Below are positions 43,952 through 52,581 of a DNA stretch of 64,000 nucleotides, in pieces. Each line of letters starts with the position of its first letter. The stretch's first letter is position 1. The position numbers were made by a program, and so were the translations under genes. The DNA comes from Flagellimonas lutimaris. Lineage in GTDB: Bacteria > Bacteroidota > Bacteroidia > Flavobacteriales > Flavobacteriaceae. Below the pieces are notes generated by a model that saw only the letters and a program-made list of their open reading frames with translations, was not told where the DNA came from and did not search any database. Location: the NCBI RefSeq assembly GCF_003581615.1, contig NZ_QXFH01000077.1, forward strand, positions 318,070 to 382,069, read 5' to 3'.

Positions 43952-44683
43952 ATGAAAAAAATTGTTTTAGCTATTGTCTGCACTATAGCTGCAGGTTCTT
44001 ATGGTCAAAAAATTATTACTTCCAAAAGCAATCCAATTGATAATTTTACCTTGGTTGATGAAAAATATTCCTTTAGCTGGTATATAGTTCAAGATTCAAT
44101 AAAGCGAAAAATGGGGGAGGTTGATACAGAAATACAGGTTAAAGGAGATGAAATTAATTTTATCGTCAACGTAAAAATGCCTCAAGCTACTTCACCTTGG
44201 GTAGACACTACTATTGTAAAAACAAAGAATTTTGAGCCTATTTACCACTCATCCTTCAATCAAAATAGGGATATGGTGCTGAAATATGGTAGGAAATTGA
44301 AAGGATATTATTTGGATAAAAAAGTGAAAGAAAAAAGAGTTGTAAATGAAGATTTACCCTCCTCAATTTTTGATAGCAGCAGCTACCCTCAGTTAATTCG
44401 TTGGCTTACTTATAAAGATGGTTTTAGTGCTAAAATATCCATTTTTGATTACAACCCAAATGCGAAAATTGGGGCGTTATATGCAACTATAAATAGTGTG
44501 TTAACGGAGAAGATGCAGGTTAATGGAATTAGTGTAGAAGTATGGAAATTAAATGTTACCGATGACATTAGTGACAATCAGGTGATTAATACTTATTACA
44601 TAAGTAAAAATTCAAGAAAAATACTAAAACATGTAATTGATATGAATGGTAGAAAAATGGTCATGGAGCGAGAAACTCCTTAG
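43952..44683 (+). CDS. Secreted hypothetical protein, DUF3108-like
   Basis: The 243-residue protein has a signal peptide (residues 1-18, ending GSYG, then QKIITSKSNPID). The mature part alternates beta-strand patterns, for example FSWYIVQDSIKRKMGEVD, VNVKMPQATSPWVDTTIV and INTYYISKNSRKILKHV, as in the LolA-like or DUF3108 fold. Membership is judged by eye only. No catalytic residues are obvious and no lipobox is present, so it should be periplasmic. It stands alone between a Cys-rich small gene and another secreted protein; no operon partner is clear. Upstream 194 nt contain no strong promoter box. Confidence 0.65.
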   Translation: MKKIVLAIVCTIAAGSYGQKIITSKSNPIDNFTLVDEKYSFSWYIVQDSIKRKMGEVDTEIQVKGDEINFIVNVKMPQATSPWVDTTIVKTKNFEPIYHSSFNQNRDMVLKYGRKLKGYYLDKKVKEKRVVNEDLPSSIFDSSSYPQLIRWLTYKDGFSAKISIFDYNPNAKIGALYATINSVLTEKMQVNGISVEVWKLNVTDDISDNQVINTYYISKNSRKILKHVIDMNGRKMVMERETP

Positions 44684-44753
44684 TTAAAAACCTCTGATTC
44701 ATTTAAGAAAGCATTCTAAAAAGAGTAATTTTAGGACTCAAAAAATCTCAAGA

Positions 44754-45518
44754 ATGAAAAAATCTATCCTAACCCTAATCCTATTTTCAATTTGTATCAA
44801 TGTATTTGCCACAGAAACCAAACTTATGGTTAGGGCAAAAGCTAAAGATGCCAAGTTTGTTGGTAGTTCTCTGGGAGGTGCCCATGTAATAATTAGAAAC
44901 ACCTTGAACGGGGAAATTCTTGCAGAAGGAAACACAGTCGGAAGTACGGGCAACACTAATCTTATTATGAAAAGTGCCCATGAACGTTACACCCAACTCT
45001 CCGATGATAAAACTGCTGGATTTTTGGCAGTTGTAGATATTGACGTACCCACTTTTGTCCGAGTGGAAGTATTTTCTCCTATCAACAAAAAAAATGCACA
45101 GGTACATGCAAGCACCGAACTATGGCTAATCCCCGGAAAGGATATTTTGGGCGATGGCGTTGTGGTTGAAATTTCCGGTTTTGTAATCGATATCCTAAAA
45201 CCAAACACACATCAATACATCGCATTGGAATCTGTTCCGAAATCCGGTTTGCAGATTGAAGCCAATATTGTGATGATGTGCGGTTGTCCCATACAAAAGG
45301 ACGGTATTTGGGACTCCAATCTTATGGAGGTAAAGGCCATGGTGCATAAGGATGGTGAATCTTTTGGCGAAGTAACATTGGATAATCCAAAACAAAATAC
45401 TTTTGAAGGGAGATTACAAATAACCGAAGCCGGATATTATCAAATTACCGTGTATGCCTATAATTCCAAAACAGGTAATACGGGGGTTGAAAAAATCAAT
45501 TATATCATTAGGGAGTAG
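44754..45518 (+). CDS. Secreted protein of unknown function, Ig-like strands
   Basis: The 254-residue protein has a signal peptide (residues 1-20, ending NVFA). The mature chain contains GGAHVIIRNTLNGEILAEG, resembling a carboxypeptidase-regulatory or SdrD-type repeat, and a second beta-sandwich near the end (GEVTLDNPKQNTFEGRLQIT, then YYQITVYAYNSKTGNTG). Between them lies a short Cys motif MMCGCPIQKDGIW that might bind metal or form a disulfide. I do not know the family. The gene is 70 nt after the DUF3108-like gene on the same strand; a TAATTTTA element lies about 25 nt before the ATG. Confidence 0.6.
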   Translation: MKKSILTLILFSICINVFATETKLMVRAKAKDAKFVGSSLGGAHVIIRNTLNGEILAEGNTVGSTGNTNLIMKSAHERYTQLSDDKTAGFLAVVDIDVPTFVRVEVFSPINKKNAQVHASTELWLIPGKDILGDGVVVEISGFVIDILKPNTHQYIALESVPKSGLQIEANIVMMCGCPIQKDGIWDSNLMEVKAMVHKDGESFGEVTLDNPKQNTFEGRLQITEAGYYQITVYAYNSKTGNTGVEKINYIIRE

Positions 45519-45553
45519 AACTCACTTCATGTAGGTCTTAAAATCAATTTTGA

Positions 45554-45584
45554 TTGATTGGGTTGTGGAAAATTGGTACCTTTT
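45554..45584 (+). promoter_or_regulatory. Candidate Bacteroidota promoter (TTG-N20-TACCTTTT) for the M1 peptidase gene
   Basis: TTG at 45554-45556, 20 nt spacer, TACCTTTT at 45577-45584, close to TTG-N19/20-TAnnTTTG (last base differs). The ATG of the peptidase is at 45611, 26 nt further on. Confidence 0.5.
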
Positions 45585-45610
45585 ACAGCTCCAAACCCAA
45601 CCCACTTGTT

Positions 45611-48166
45611 ATGAAAAAGAACATTGTGTTCTCCCTGTTTTTATTGATACTTGGTTCAGCCTGTGATTCAAAACCCAAAGTAGATTTATTGGAGGAAGGT
45701 ATTCCTCTAAAAATGGCAAAATTTAGGAAACAGCAGGTTTCCAATGTGGTATATACTTTATCTTTTGATATTCCTTCGGAAAAAGAGGAGCCAATACCTT
45801 CTCGATTACAGCTAGATGTGGAAATCAATGATCTTTCACAACCGCTTTACCTTGATTTTAATGCAGAGGCTTCTTTACTGAAAACTATTCAGGTGAATGG
45901 TGAAGAGCAGGAGGTCAATCATCAAAAGGAACACATAATAATTTCGGAAAATCTTCAAAAAGGGCCAAATACCATCCAAATAGCTTTTGATGCAGGAGAA
46001 CTGTCATTAAACCGAAACGACGATTATTTATATACACTTTTAGTGCCCGATAGGGCAAGTACCTTGTTTCCATGTTTTGACCAACCCAATATAAAAGCAC
46101 ATTATGTGTTGGATATTACCGCCCCAAAAGATTGGGAAGTATTATGTGGCGCCCCAGTGGAAAAAGCCTCAAATAAAAATGGCAAAACCCATTATCAGTT
46201 CGGAAAAAGTGACCCAATGAGCACATATTTGTTCTCCATGGTTGCAGGAAAATTTGAATCTGTGACAGAAAACCCTGGTGTATTTGATATGAAGCTGCTA
46301 TACCGTGAAACGGATTCGACTAAAATAGATTATAGCCTTCCCGTTATTTTTGATTTGCACCAAAAATCCATAGATTTTTTAAAGGATTATACCCAATACG
46401 AGTTTCCTTTTCAAAAATTGGATTATGCGGCCATACCAGGTTTTCAATATGGAGGAATGGAGCACGTAGGGGCCATTCAATATCGGCAATCGTCCATTTT
46501 TTTGGATGAGAGTGCTACGGAAAGAAGACGTATGGGAAGTGCAAAGCTTATTGCCCATGAAACTTCCCACATGTGGTTTGGAGATATGGTGACCATGGAC
46601 TGGTTCAAAGATGTATGGATGAAAGAGGTCTTCGCCAATTTTATGGCGGATAAAATCATTAATCCAACGTTTCCTGATATCAATCACAGATTGCAATTTA
46701 TGATTTCTCATTTTCGAGGAGCTTATGGGGAGGACAGGACAAGGGGAACCAATCCTATTCGCCAACATTTGGATAATTTGAAGAATGCTGGCAGTCTGTA
46801 TGGTGGAATTATTTATAACAAAGCCCCGATTATGATGCGCCAATTGGAAGCAACGATAGGAGAGAAGGCGTTTCGGGACGGAATAAGAGAATATATTTCT
46901 GCCTATGCCTACGGAAATGCAACTTGGACCGATTTGGTCAATATTTTGGATAAGCGCACCCCAAAAGATTTAAAAAAATGGAGTGAAGTATGGGTGAACC
47001 AATCCGGCAGACCCATTTTGGAAGAAAAATTAGATTATACAAACGGAAAAATAACAAACTTTACTATCTCCCAACATGCCGAAGATGGAAGTGACAAACT
47101 ATGGCCACAATCTTTCGAAGTGACACTGGTTTATCCGGACAATACCCGAACTATTCCAGTTACCATTTCTGAAAGTAGTGTAGAAGTAGATTTAGCTGTA
47201 GGATTGCCAAAGCCAGAAGCTATAATCTATAATTCCAATGCCTTTGGGTACGGAGTCTTTCCTTTGGCCCCGTCGGATTTACCCATAATCCCAGCTTTAA
47301 AAGATGAGGTGGCACGTGGTTATGCCTATCTCAATACCTACGAGAACGTATTGTCCGGGAATATTTTACCAACAAAGGCTTTTGACCTATATATAGAAAG
47401 TGTTTCAGAAGAAAAGAACGAATTGGTACAAGGGATGATCTGTGGACAGGTAAGCAGGATATTTTGGAGTTTTTTGGATGAGGAGCAACGAATAGAAAAA
47501 CAAGCTTTGGTAGAAAGTATGCTCTGGAAGGAACTCCTTGATGATGGTTATGAACCCAATATCAAAAAGAACATATTTGGACTTTGGAAAGGACTGGCAT
47601 ATTCCAACGCCGCCAAAGAAAAGCTTTATAGTATTTGGAACAAGAGCATCGAAATTCCTGACTTAAAGCTGAATCAGGATGATTATACCGATATGGCTAT
47701 GTCCCTTTCTTTGTTTGAGCACCCTAAATCGGAAACGATATTGGAACAAGCAAAAGCGCAATTGAAAAATCCGGATAAGGTGAAACGTTTTGAATTTTTG
47801 TTACCAGCGTTTTCATCTGATGAATCTGTAAGGGATGCCTTTTTTGAATCGTTCAAGGAAGCCAATAACCGGGAGAAAGAGTCATGGGTTGTCACAGCTT
47901 GTGGTTATTTGAATCACCCGCTTCGTCAACAAACGGCAATTAAGCACGTGCCTATGGCCTTGGATTTACTCGAAGAAATACAAAAAACGGGAGATATCTT
48001 TTTCCCAAAGAGATGGCTTTCATCCACAGTGGGGCAGTATCAATCCAAGGAAGCTTTAGAGCATGTTGAAAAATACCTAAAAGACCATCCAAATGTTAAT
48101 TCTTCCTTAAAAGGAAAACTACTTCAAGCAACGGATAATTTGTATCGTTTTGTAAATCAGGAGTAA
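45611..48166 (+). CDS. M1-family aminopeptidase lipoprotein
   Basis: The 851-residue zinc aminopeptidase has an N-terminal lipoprotein signal (MKKNIVFSLFLLILGSAC). The peptide-anchoring motif is GGMEHVGAIQYR, a flavobacterial variant of GAMEN. The zinc site is complete: HETSH, 18 residues, then Glu in KEVFANFM. A long C-terminal domain of helical repeats follows, ending HPNVNSSLKGKL. The ATG at 45611 is chosen because it starts the signal peptide; the upstream TTG at 45554 lies in the promoter. The enzyme probably faces the periplasm and completes peptide breakdown. Confidence 0.93.
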   Translation: MKKNIVFSLFLLILGSACDSKPKVDLLEEGIPLKMAKFRKQQVSNVVYTLSFDIPSEKEEPIPSRLQLDVEINDLSQPLYLDFNAEASLLKTIQVNGEEQEVNHQKEHIIISENLQKGPNTIQIAFDAGELSLNRNDDYLYTLLVPDRASTLFPCFDQPNIKAHYVLDITAPKDWEVLCGAPVEKASNKNGKTHYQFGKSDPMSTYLFSMVAGKFESVTENPGVFDMKLLYRETDSTKIDYSLPVIFDLHQKSIDFLKDYTQYEFPFQKLDYAAIPGFQYGGMEHVGAIQYRQSSIFLDESATERRRMGSAKLIAHETSHMWFGDMVTMDWFKDVWMKEVFANFMADKIINPTFPDINHRLQFMISHFRGAYGEDRTRGTNPIRQHLDNLKNAGSLYGGIIYNKAPIMMRQLEATIGEKAFRDGIREYISAYAYGNATWTDLVNILDKRTPKDLKKWSEVWVNQSGRPILEEKLDYTNGKITNFTISQHAEDGSDKLWPQSFEVTLVYPDNTRTIPVTISESSVEVDLAVGLPKPEAIIYNSNAFGYGVFPLAPSDLPIIPALKDEVARGYAYLNTYENVLSGNILPTKAFDLYIESVSEEKNELVQGMICGQVSRIFWSFLDEEQRIEKQALVESMLWKELLDDGYEPNIKKNIFGLWKGLAYSNAAKEKLYSIWNKSIEIPDLKLNQDDYTDMAMSLSLFEHPKSETILEQAKAQLKNPDKVKRFEFLLPAFSSDESVRDAFFESFKEANNREKESWVVTACGYLNHPLRQQTAIKHVPMALDLLEEIQKTGDIFFPKRWLSSTVGQYQSKEALEHVEKYLKDHPNVNSSLKGKLLQATDNLYRFVNQE

Positions 48167-48313
48167 AGAGAATTTTTTTTTGGTATTGTGTAACTTTAGT
48201 TACAGCATAATGATTATAAATAACTGATTTACAGTGTTTTGATGACGAAAGTCATTGGATTCCTAGAACAGTGATTATACCTTGGTTCCAATAAATATTT
48301 AAATACGAGTACC

Positions 48314-48994
48314 ATGAAAAAGATTTTAATGTTGGTGTTCGTTGTTCTTGGAACAGTGACACTAATGGCACAGGACAGGGATAGGGACAGAGTCCAAGAT
48401 CCCGATCAAGATCGAGACCGTTTAATGCTGGTTGATGGCGATGTACTTCAAATTCGCGATCGTGACCAAATTCGTTTGCAAGACCCCATTGCACTAAACG
48501 ATGGAACGGTTGTAAATCCAAACGGAACCTATTTTACCCGAGATCAAGACAGACTAAGGCTAAGAGATGGCGAGTGTTTGGATAGTGATGGAATAAAGTA
48601 CCGTAATGAGTATCAGTATCGTTACAAAGTGATGCAATCCGACAAAGGACTTACCGATGCCCAGATTCAGCAACGTAACCAAAACAGATTTCAATTGATG
48701 CTCATTGATGGTGAAATCTATCAAATTAGAACACAGTCACAAAATAGATTGCAACAGCGACTTGAACTTGCAGATGGAACCACGGTTAATCCAGATGGTA
48801 CCTATATGAATCAAAATCGTCAGCAATTAAGGCTTCAAGACGGCGAATGTTTGAATTTGAATGGTGAAAAGTTCACAAACATGTACAAGCATCGTAAAAT
48901 GATGGTCAACAAGAATATGAAGTCCATCAAAAACATGAAGTCTAAAAAATCCATGAACAAGGCTGCCCTTAAGAAAAAAAAGGGAGTCATGTGA
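48314..48994 (+). CDS. Secreted two-repeat protein, DUF6799-like, charged
   Basis: The 226-residue protein has a signal peptide (residues 1-19, LGTVTLMA). After it comes a run rich in Asp, Arg and Gln (DRDRDRVQDPDQDRDR). Two tandem repeats of about 65 residues follow, at about 37-102 and 128-193, each with LMLVDGDVLQIR / LMLIDGEIYQIR, DGTVVNPNGTYF / DGTTVNPDGTYM and LRLRDGECLDSDG / LRLQDGECLNLNG. This matches the DUF6799 repeat as I know it. The C-terminal tail is Lys/Met/Asn-rich (NKNMKSIKNMKSKKSMNK). The upstream region has a GNRA-type hairpin (ATGAC-GAAA-GTCAT, 48242-48255). It may be a polyelectrolyte or metal-binding surface protein. The function is unknown. Confidence 0.75.
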   Translation: MKKILMLVFVVLGTVTLMAQDRDRDRVQDPDQDRDRLMLVDGDVLQIRDRDQIRLQDPIALNDGTVVNPNGTYFTRDQDRLRLRDGECLDSDGIKYRNEYQYRYKVMQSDKGLTDAQIQQRNQNRFQLMLIDGEIYQIRTQSQNRLQQRLELADGTTVNPDGTYMNQNRQQLRLQDGECLNLNGEKFTNMYKHRKMMVNKNMKSIKNMKSKKSMNKAALKKKKGVM

Positions 48995-49005
48995 TGGTAC
49001 TGTAT

Positions 49006-49038
49006 TAAGGGCTTGACCACCATTTGGTTGAGCCCTTA
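49006..49038 (+). terminator. Intrinsic terminator hairpin
   Basis: TAAGGGCTTGACCA (49006-49019) pairs with TGGTTGAGCCCTTA (49025-49038) with two G-U pairs and a 5-nt loop. It lies 12 nt after the stop of the repeat protein gene. The T-run after it is short, so read-through is possible. Confidence 0.6.
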
Positions 49039-49062
49039 TGTTTCATCTGTAAATGATTTATC

Positions 49063-49974
49063 ATGAAACGGTATTTACTCTTAAGCGTAATATTATGTTT
49101 GGGTACCATGGCAGGGGCATTTGCCCAAAAGACCACTAAGGAAAAGGCCAATAAGGAAGATTCTTATGTTTTGATGGATGTAAGTTATATGAACGATGCG
49201 GTATTTATGGGTAGGCGAGATTCCATTACCGCTCCGTACCTATTACCTTCCATAGGATATTATGACAAGTCAGGATTGTTCATTGATGCAACTGTATCGT
49301 ATCTAACCAGTTCCGATGAGCAACGCGTTGACCTTTTTTATTTAACTGGAGGGTATTTGTTTGATTCTGATAATTGGAGCGGAGGTGTTTCGGGAACGGC
49401 TTATTTTTACAATGAAGATAGTTACAATGTACAATCCGAGGTGGTGGCGGATATTACTGGTTTGATTAGTTACGATTTTGAATTGCTGGAACTATCGGTT
49501 TATGCCAGTGCCTATTTTAATAAGAATAGTTCACCCGACATATTTTTAGGTCTTATGGCCGATCATACCTTTAGGGCATTTAACGATCATTTGTTGTTTG
49601 CCCCTCGATTTTCGGTTTATGCAGGATCCCAATATTTTTATGAAGAATACTACACTACCAGTAGATTGGGCAACAGAAAGAGTGGGACTAATGGACAGGG
49701 TAGTGGTTCGGGAGGGTCTGTAGATTCAGGAACCGAGGTTACGACCGTGCAAATTGCCGAAGCATCTGAATTCAATATACTAAACATGGAATTGGGTTTT
49801 CCCATGCAATATCATTTCGGTCAATTTATTTTGTCGTTTACACCTACTTGGGCATTCCCCCAAACCCCTGCAACCCTTACTACAGACACGGGCACATTTG
49901 AAGAGGATTTGGAGAATGTATTTTATTGGTCGGTAGGCTTAAGCTACTGGTTCAATACAAATAAGAAGAAGTAA
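49063..49974 (+). CDS. Outer-membrane beta-barrel-like protein
   Basis: The 303-residue protein has a signal peptide (residues 1-21, TMAGAFA). The mature part is built from alternating aromatic/hydrophobic strands ending at turns of Gly, Asp and Asn (IGYYDKSGLFIDATVSYLTS, YFYNEDSYN, YASAYFNKNSSPDIF, FRAFNDHLLFAPRFSVYAGS). A Gly/Ser-rich insert (GTNGQGSGSGGSV) lies before the final strands, and the last residues WSVGLSYWFNTN end in an aromatic, as in outer-membrane barrels. No family is assigned. Twelve or so strands are expected. It follows the repeat protein by 68 nt with a hairpin between and may be its companion. Confidence 0.68.
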   Translation: MKRYLLLSVILCLGTMAGAFAQKTTKEKANKEDSYVLMDVSYMNDAVFMGRRDSITAPYLLPSIGYYDKSGLFIDATVSYLTSSDEQRVDLFYLTGGYLFDSDNWSGGVSGTAYFYNEDSYNVQSEVVADITGLISYDFELLELSVYASAYFNKNSSPDIFLGLMADHTFRAFNDHLLFAPRFSVYAGSQYFYEEYYTTSRLGNRKSGTNGQGSGSGGSVDSGTEVTTVQIAEASEFNILNMELGFPMQYHFGQFILSFTPTWAFPQTPATLTTDTGTFEEDLENVFYWSVGLSYWFNTNKKK

Positions 49975-49978
49975 TCTT

Positions 49979-50688
49979 CTATTTTCTTTTGGGCAAATAC
50001 AATTTAAAGGTTTTGCCCGTGGTGTTTATTTTATCCAAGTGACCCATAAATGATTTGTCCTTCATTAAAAAATGAACATGTACAAAACCATCGGTATGTG
50101 TAAAAACTCCTTGGTGGTGTTCCGAATAAAAACCAATGAACTCACCTTTGGTATTTTCAAAAGAGAATTTTTGTGATTTTACACCTTTACGATAGCCTTC
50201 TACTTCAGGTAAGCGAGGAGTGACAATATGAGCTGTTAATGCATCAAACTCACCTTTTATCTTAAATGCGAAAGCTTGATTTAGGTCATATCCGTTTTCT
50301 TTGGCAATGGATGCTACTTTTTCTTGAATATCATGAACGCTATTAAAATCTCCTTCAATTTTAAAGATATTCCATTTACGAACATTGGAATACACAAAGA
50401 ATGGGGAACGGATATCCCAATCTTTTCCAACTACGTACTTTCCATCGATAAAGGCTGAGGCAAAATAGGGTTTGCCATCCACCACCGTAATTTCTCCCTT
50501 CATTTTATTGTAAGGGCCATACCGTACAAATGGTTTTTTGGAGATATGGTATCCAACCAAATGTTAAGGTCATAAGTATTTCCCATATCCTTCATGGCTC
50601 CAGTAGAATGGGTTTTTGGCAATTGTGCGCTTAACTGAATCACAAATAAAGAAGCCGTAATCGTAAGTAGAAAATTTTTAAAAGTCAT
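49979..50688 (-). pseudogene. budA: Secreted acetolactate decarboxylase, 1-nt frameshift
   Basis: Two overlapping minus-strand frames together make one acetolactate decarboxylase. The first (50688 down to 50500) gives a signal peptide (FLLTITASLFVIQLSAQ), then NIWLDTISPKNHLYGMA, where the family text LDTIS.KNHLYGLG stops matching. The second, in another frame, continues GPYNKMKGEITVVDGKPYFAS and runs to the stop at 49979. It retains the metal-site region HHQGVFTHTDGFVHVHFL and MGHL. Adding one base in the GGGCC tract at 50514-50518 restores a 236-residue protein of normal length. This is either a genuine frameshift mutation or a sequencing error in a G/C run. The intact enzyme turns acetolactate into acetoin. 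It starts 7 nt after the permease stop, in the same operon. Confidence 0.85.
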
Positions 50689-50694
50689 TTTAAG

Positions 50695-51672
50695 TTATAG
50701 AATTAGGTTAAAAAGATAGCCCGAAACAATGATACATAGCATCACTACTCCGAAGAATATCCCGATTAATTTAATGGTCATTACTTTTTTAAGAAGCATG
50801 GCTTCTGGAAGCGATAAGCCCACAACCCCCATCATAAATGCAATTGCTGTTCCCAAGGGAATCCCTTTATCTACCAAAACCTGAACAATGGGCAATATTC
50901 CGGAAGCATTGGAATACATGGGTACAGCTAAAATAGTGGCTATGGGAACCGCAAAAAGATTGTTTTTAGCCATATATTTTTCAAAAAAGCCTTCTGGAAT
51001 ATAGCCGTGCATAAGTCCACCTATGGCTATACCGATAATCACATAGGGTAAGACTCCTTTCAATATTTTCAAGGCTTCGTCCCAAATAATGGGCAATCGT
51101 TGTTTAAATGATTGTTTTTCTTCTTCAAACCTTTTTTGATCTCTTTGTGCATTGGCCAATACCTCTTTTACCCATGGCGTAAGAAACTTTTCCAACTTCA
51201 ACTTTTGAAGTATCAATCCAGATATGGTTCCCAATAATACACCGCTCAATACATATAAAATTGTTGTTTTTACTCCAAAAAGTCCCACAAAAAGACCAAT
51301 GGCCACCTCGTTCACCAAAGGTGATGTCACCAAAAAAGCAAAAGTGACTCCCAAAGGAATACCTCCTCTTACAAAACCAATAAATAGGGGTACGGAAGAG
51401 CAAGAACAAAATGGAGTGACTACACCAAACAGGCTTGCCATAAAATATTCGGTTCCATACAGTTTATTCCTGGAAAGATAATTTTTTACTCGATCTATGG
51501 GGAAATAGCTGTTGATAATCCCCATTAAGAACACGACGGTAAATAGCAACAGCAATATTTTGATACTGTCATAGATAAAGAAGTCCAAGGCCTTGGCTAA
51601 ATGGTCTTCAGGGTTCATCCCAAAAACGTCATATACCAACCATTGGGCCATATGTTCGAGCCAATCAAACAA
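50695..51672 (-). CDS. ArsP/SO_0444-family permease
   Basis: The 325-residue inner-membrane permease has about eight helices in two halves. The hallmark is FGVVTPFCSCSSVPLFIGFV (Cys pair, about residues 83-102), FAFLVTSPLVNEVAIG, and in the second half ATILAVPMYSNASGILPIVQ. Relatives efflux organoarsenicals or, in the SO_0444 branch, copper/zinc; which applies is not clear. The start is a TTG at 51672 overlapping the OsmC stop; ATG 51651 is the alternative. A thioredoxin-like protein upstream is the usual neighbour of this family. Confidence 0.87.
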   Translation of the reverse strand: MFDWLEHMAQWLVYDVFGMNPEDHLAKALDFFIYDSIKILLLLFTVVFLMGIINSYFPIDRVKNYLSRNKLYGTEYFMASLFGVVTPFCSCSSVPLFIGFVRGGIPLGVTFAFLVTSPLVNEVAIGLFVGLFGVKTTILYVLSGVLLGTISGLILQKLKLEKFLTPWVKEVLANAQRDQKRFEEEKQSFKQRLPIIWDEALKILKGVLPYVIIGIAIGGLMHGYIPEGFFEKYMAKNNLFAVPIATILAVPMYSNASGILPIVQVLVDKGIPLGTAIAFMMGVVGLSLPEAMLLKKVMTIKLIGIFFGVVMLCIIVSGYLFNLIL

Positions 51673-52072
51673 GGGGTTTAATTTTTACGGATCCAGATAT
51701 GTTACACACCTGCTTAATTGTATTGTAAATAGTGCCAAACTTTTCTAAGTTTTTTTGTAAGAGCTTGGCATTTAAGTTTGAATCCTGACTATGTATTGTC
51801 AATTCATAAAAGATATCGTCCATTCGTGGCGGCCCATCAAGCCTTTGTGCCTTAATGTTTATGTGTGCTTTTAAGTAATCAAATTTTAAAAGGGAAGAAA
51901 AGCGTTCCACATTTTTTAAGATACATGCGGCCAACGACCCAAGGAACAATTCTGCTGGATTGGCTAAATCATTCTCAGTTTTGGTAGTTGTTCCAAATTC
52001 AAAAATTGAGTTTTTTATGGATAATGTGCCACTGTTTCCCGCAACGGACATTGCTTCTATCTGGTAGCTCAT
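51665..52072 (-). CDS. OsmC-family protein
   Basis: The 135-residue protein has the OsmC core ANPAELFLGSLAACILKNVERF (split here, about residues 38-58) and a conserved Cys (KQVCNISGSV) near the end; the peroxidatic Cys of Ohr is the AACIL Cys. Members reduce organic hydroperoxides or act as thiol proteins. ATG 52072 (MSYQIEAMSV) is preferred over the TTG at 52099, which would add nine residues and overlap the upstream gene. Its stop overlaps the permease start by 8 nt. In an operon with a thioredoxin-like protein a role in thiol/metal stress is likely. Confidence 0.8.
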   Translation of the reverse strand: MSYQIEAMSVAGNSGTLSIKNSIFEFGTTTKTENDLANPAELFLGSLAACILKNVERFSSLLKFDYLKAHINIKAQRLDGPPRMDDIFYELTIHSQDSNLNAKLLQKNLEKFGTIYNTIKQVCNISGSVKIKPLV

Positions 52073-52083
52073 GGGTCGTCTTT

Positions 52084-52323
52084 TTAATTTTGAAGCCAAG
52101 TTGTTAGTTCGGTCTTGGAAGGTATTCGCCCTTTGGCTACAACATCACCATCTATAACCAAGGCAGGAGTCATCATTACATCAAATTTCATGATTTCTGC
52201 TATATCCTCGACTTTATCTATGGTGGCATCGATTTGGTTTTGATCTACAACATCTTTAACAACATTGGTAAGTTTTTGACATTTGGGACAACCAGTTCCC
52301 AAGATTTGAATGGAATGTTTCAT
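52084..52323 (-). CDS. Small thioredoxin-fold redox protein (CxxC)
   Basis: The 79-residue protein is of the TM0996/MTH895 small redox-active disulfide family: SIQILGTGCPKCQKLTNVV with the CPKC site (residues 10-13), then MMTPALVIDGDVVAKGRIP with the cis-Pro loop and ELTTWLQN. ATG 52323 is used; the start at 52362 would be 13 residues longer, atypical, and would lie inside the operator palindrome. It is the first gene of the operon redox protein, OsmC, permease, decarboxylase. Such proteins commonly sit beside ArsP permeases under an ArsR regulator, although no arsR is visible here. Confidence 0.85.
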   Translation of the reverse strand: MKHSIQILGTGCPKCQKLTNVVKDVVDQNQIDATIDKVEDIAEIMKFDVMMTPALVIDGDVVAKGRIPSKTELTTWLQN

Positions 52324-52361
52324 CGTTCTTTGGTTTGCTTTGATAGTAATTATCAGATTCA

Positions 52362-52377
52362 ATCGTAAATTTACGAT
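52362..52377. promoter_or_regulatory. 16-bp perfect palindrome, candidate ArsR-type operator
   Basis: ATCGTAAATTTACGAT is fully self-complementary and lies 39 nt before the redox-protein ATG, overlapping a -7-like TAAATTTA. The ATCG...CGAT layout is like operators of ArsR-family repressors in Bacteroidota, as I recall them. No arsR gene is in the window. Confidence 0.55.
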
Positions 52378-52394
52378 GATATAAAAAGGAATAC

Positions 52395-52410
52395 TGTGAT
52401 ATTTGTCACA
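52395..52410. promoter_or_regulatory. Perfect CRP/FNR-type site TGTGA-N6-TCACA
   Basis: TGTGATATTTGTCACA equals the CRP consensus half-sites exactly. It lies 72 nt upstream of the operon's first ATG and 18 nt from the palindrome at 52362-52377, the usual distance for an activator or repressor. Confidence 0.5.
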
Positions 52411-52581
52411 TAGGAAGTTAATGGTAAAAAACTTGACTAGTGACAGCTATTTCAAACTGTAAAATTTAGTATCTCAATAAAAACCCATACATCTTGATTC
52501 ATTCGTTTTGAGACAAGAGTTGGCTTGAGAATGGAATAAAAAAAAGGGTACGTTTTACATTTACTTGTTATAAAGTAATGT

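Noticed and set aside
50500-50688. Separate 62-residue secreted protein
   Set aside because: It is the 5' part of the frameshifted acetolactate decarboxylase, since the family text continues in the next frame.
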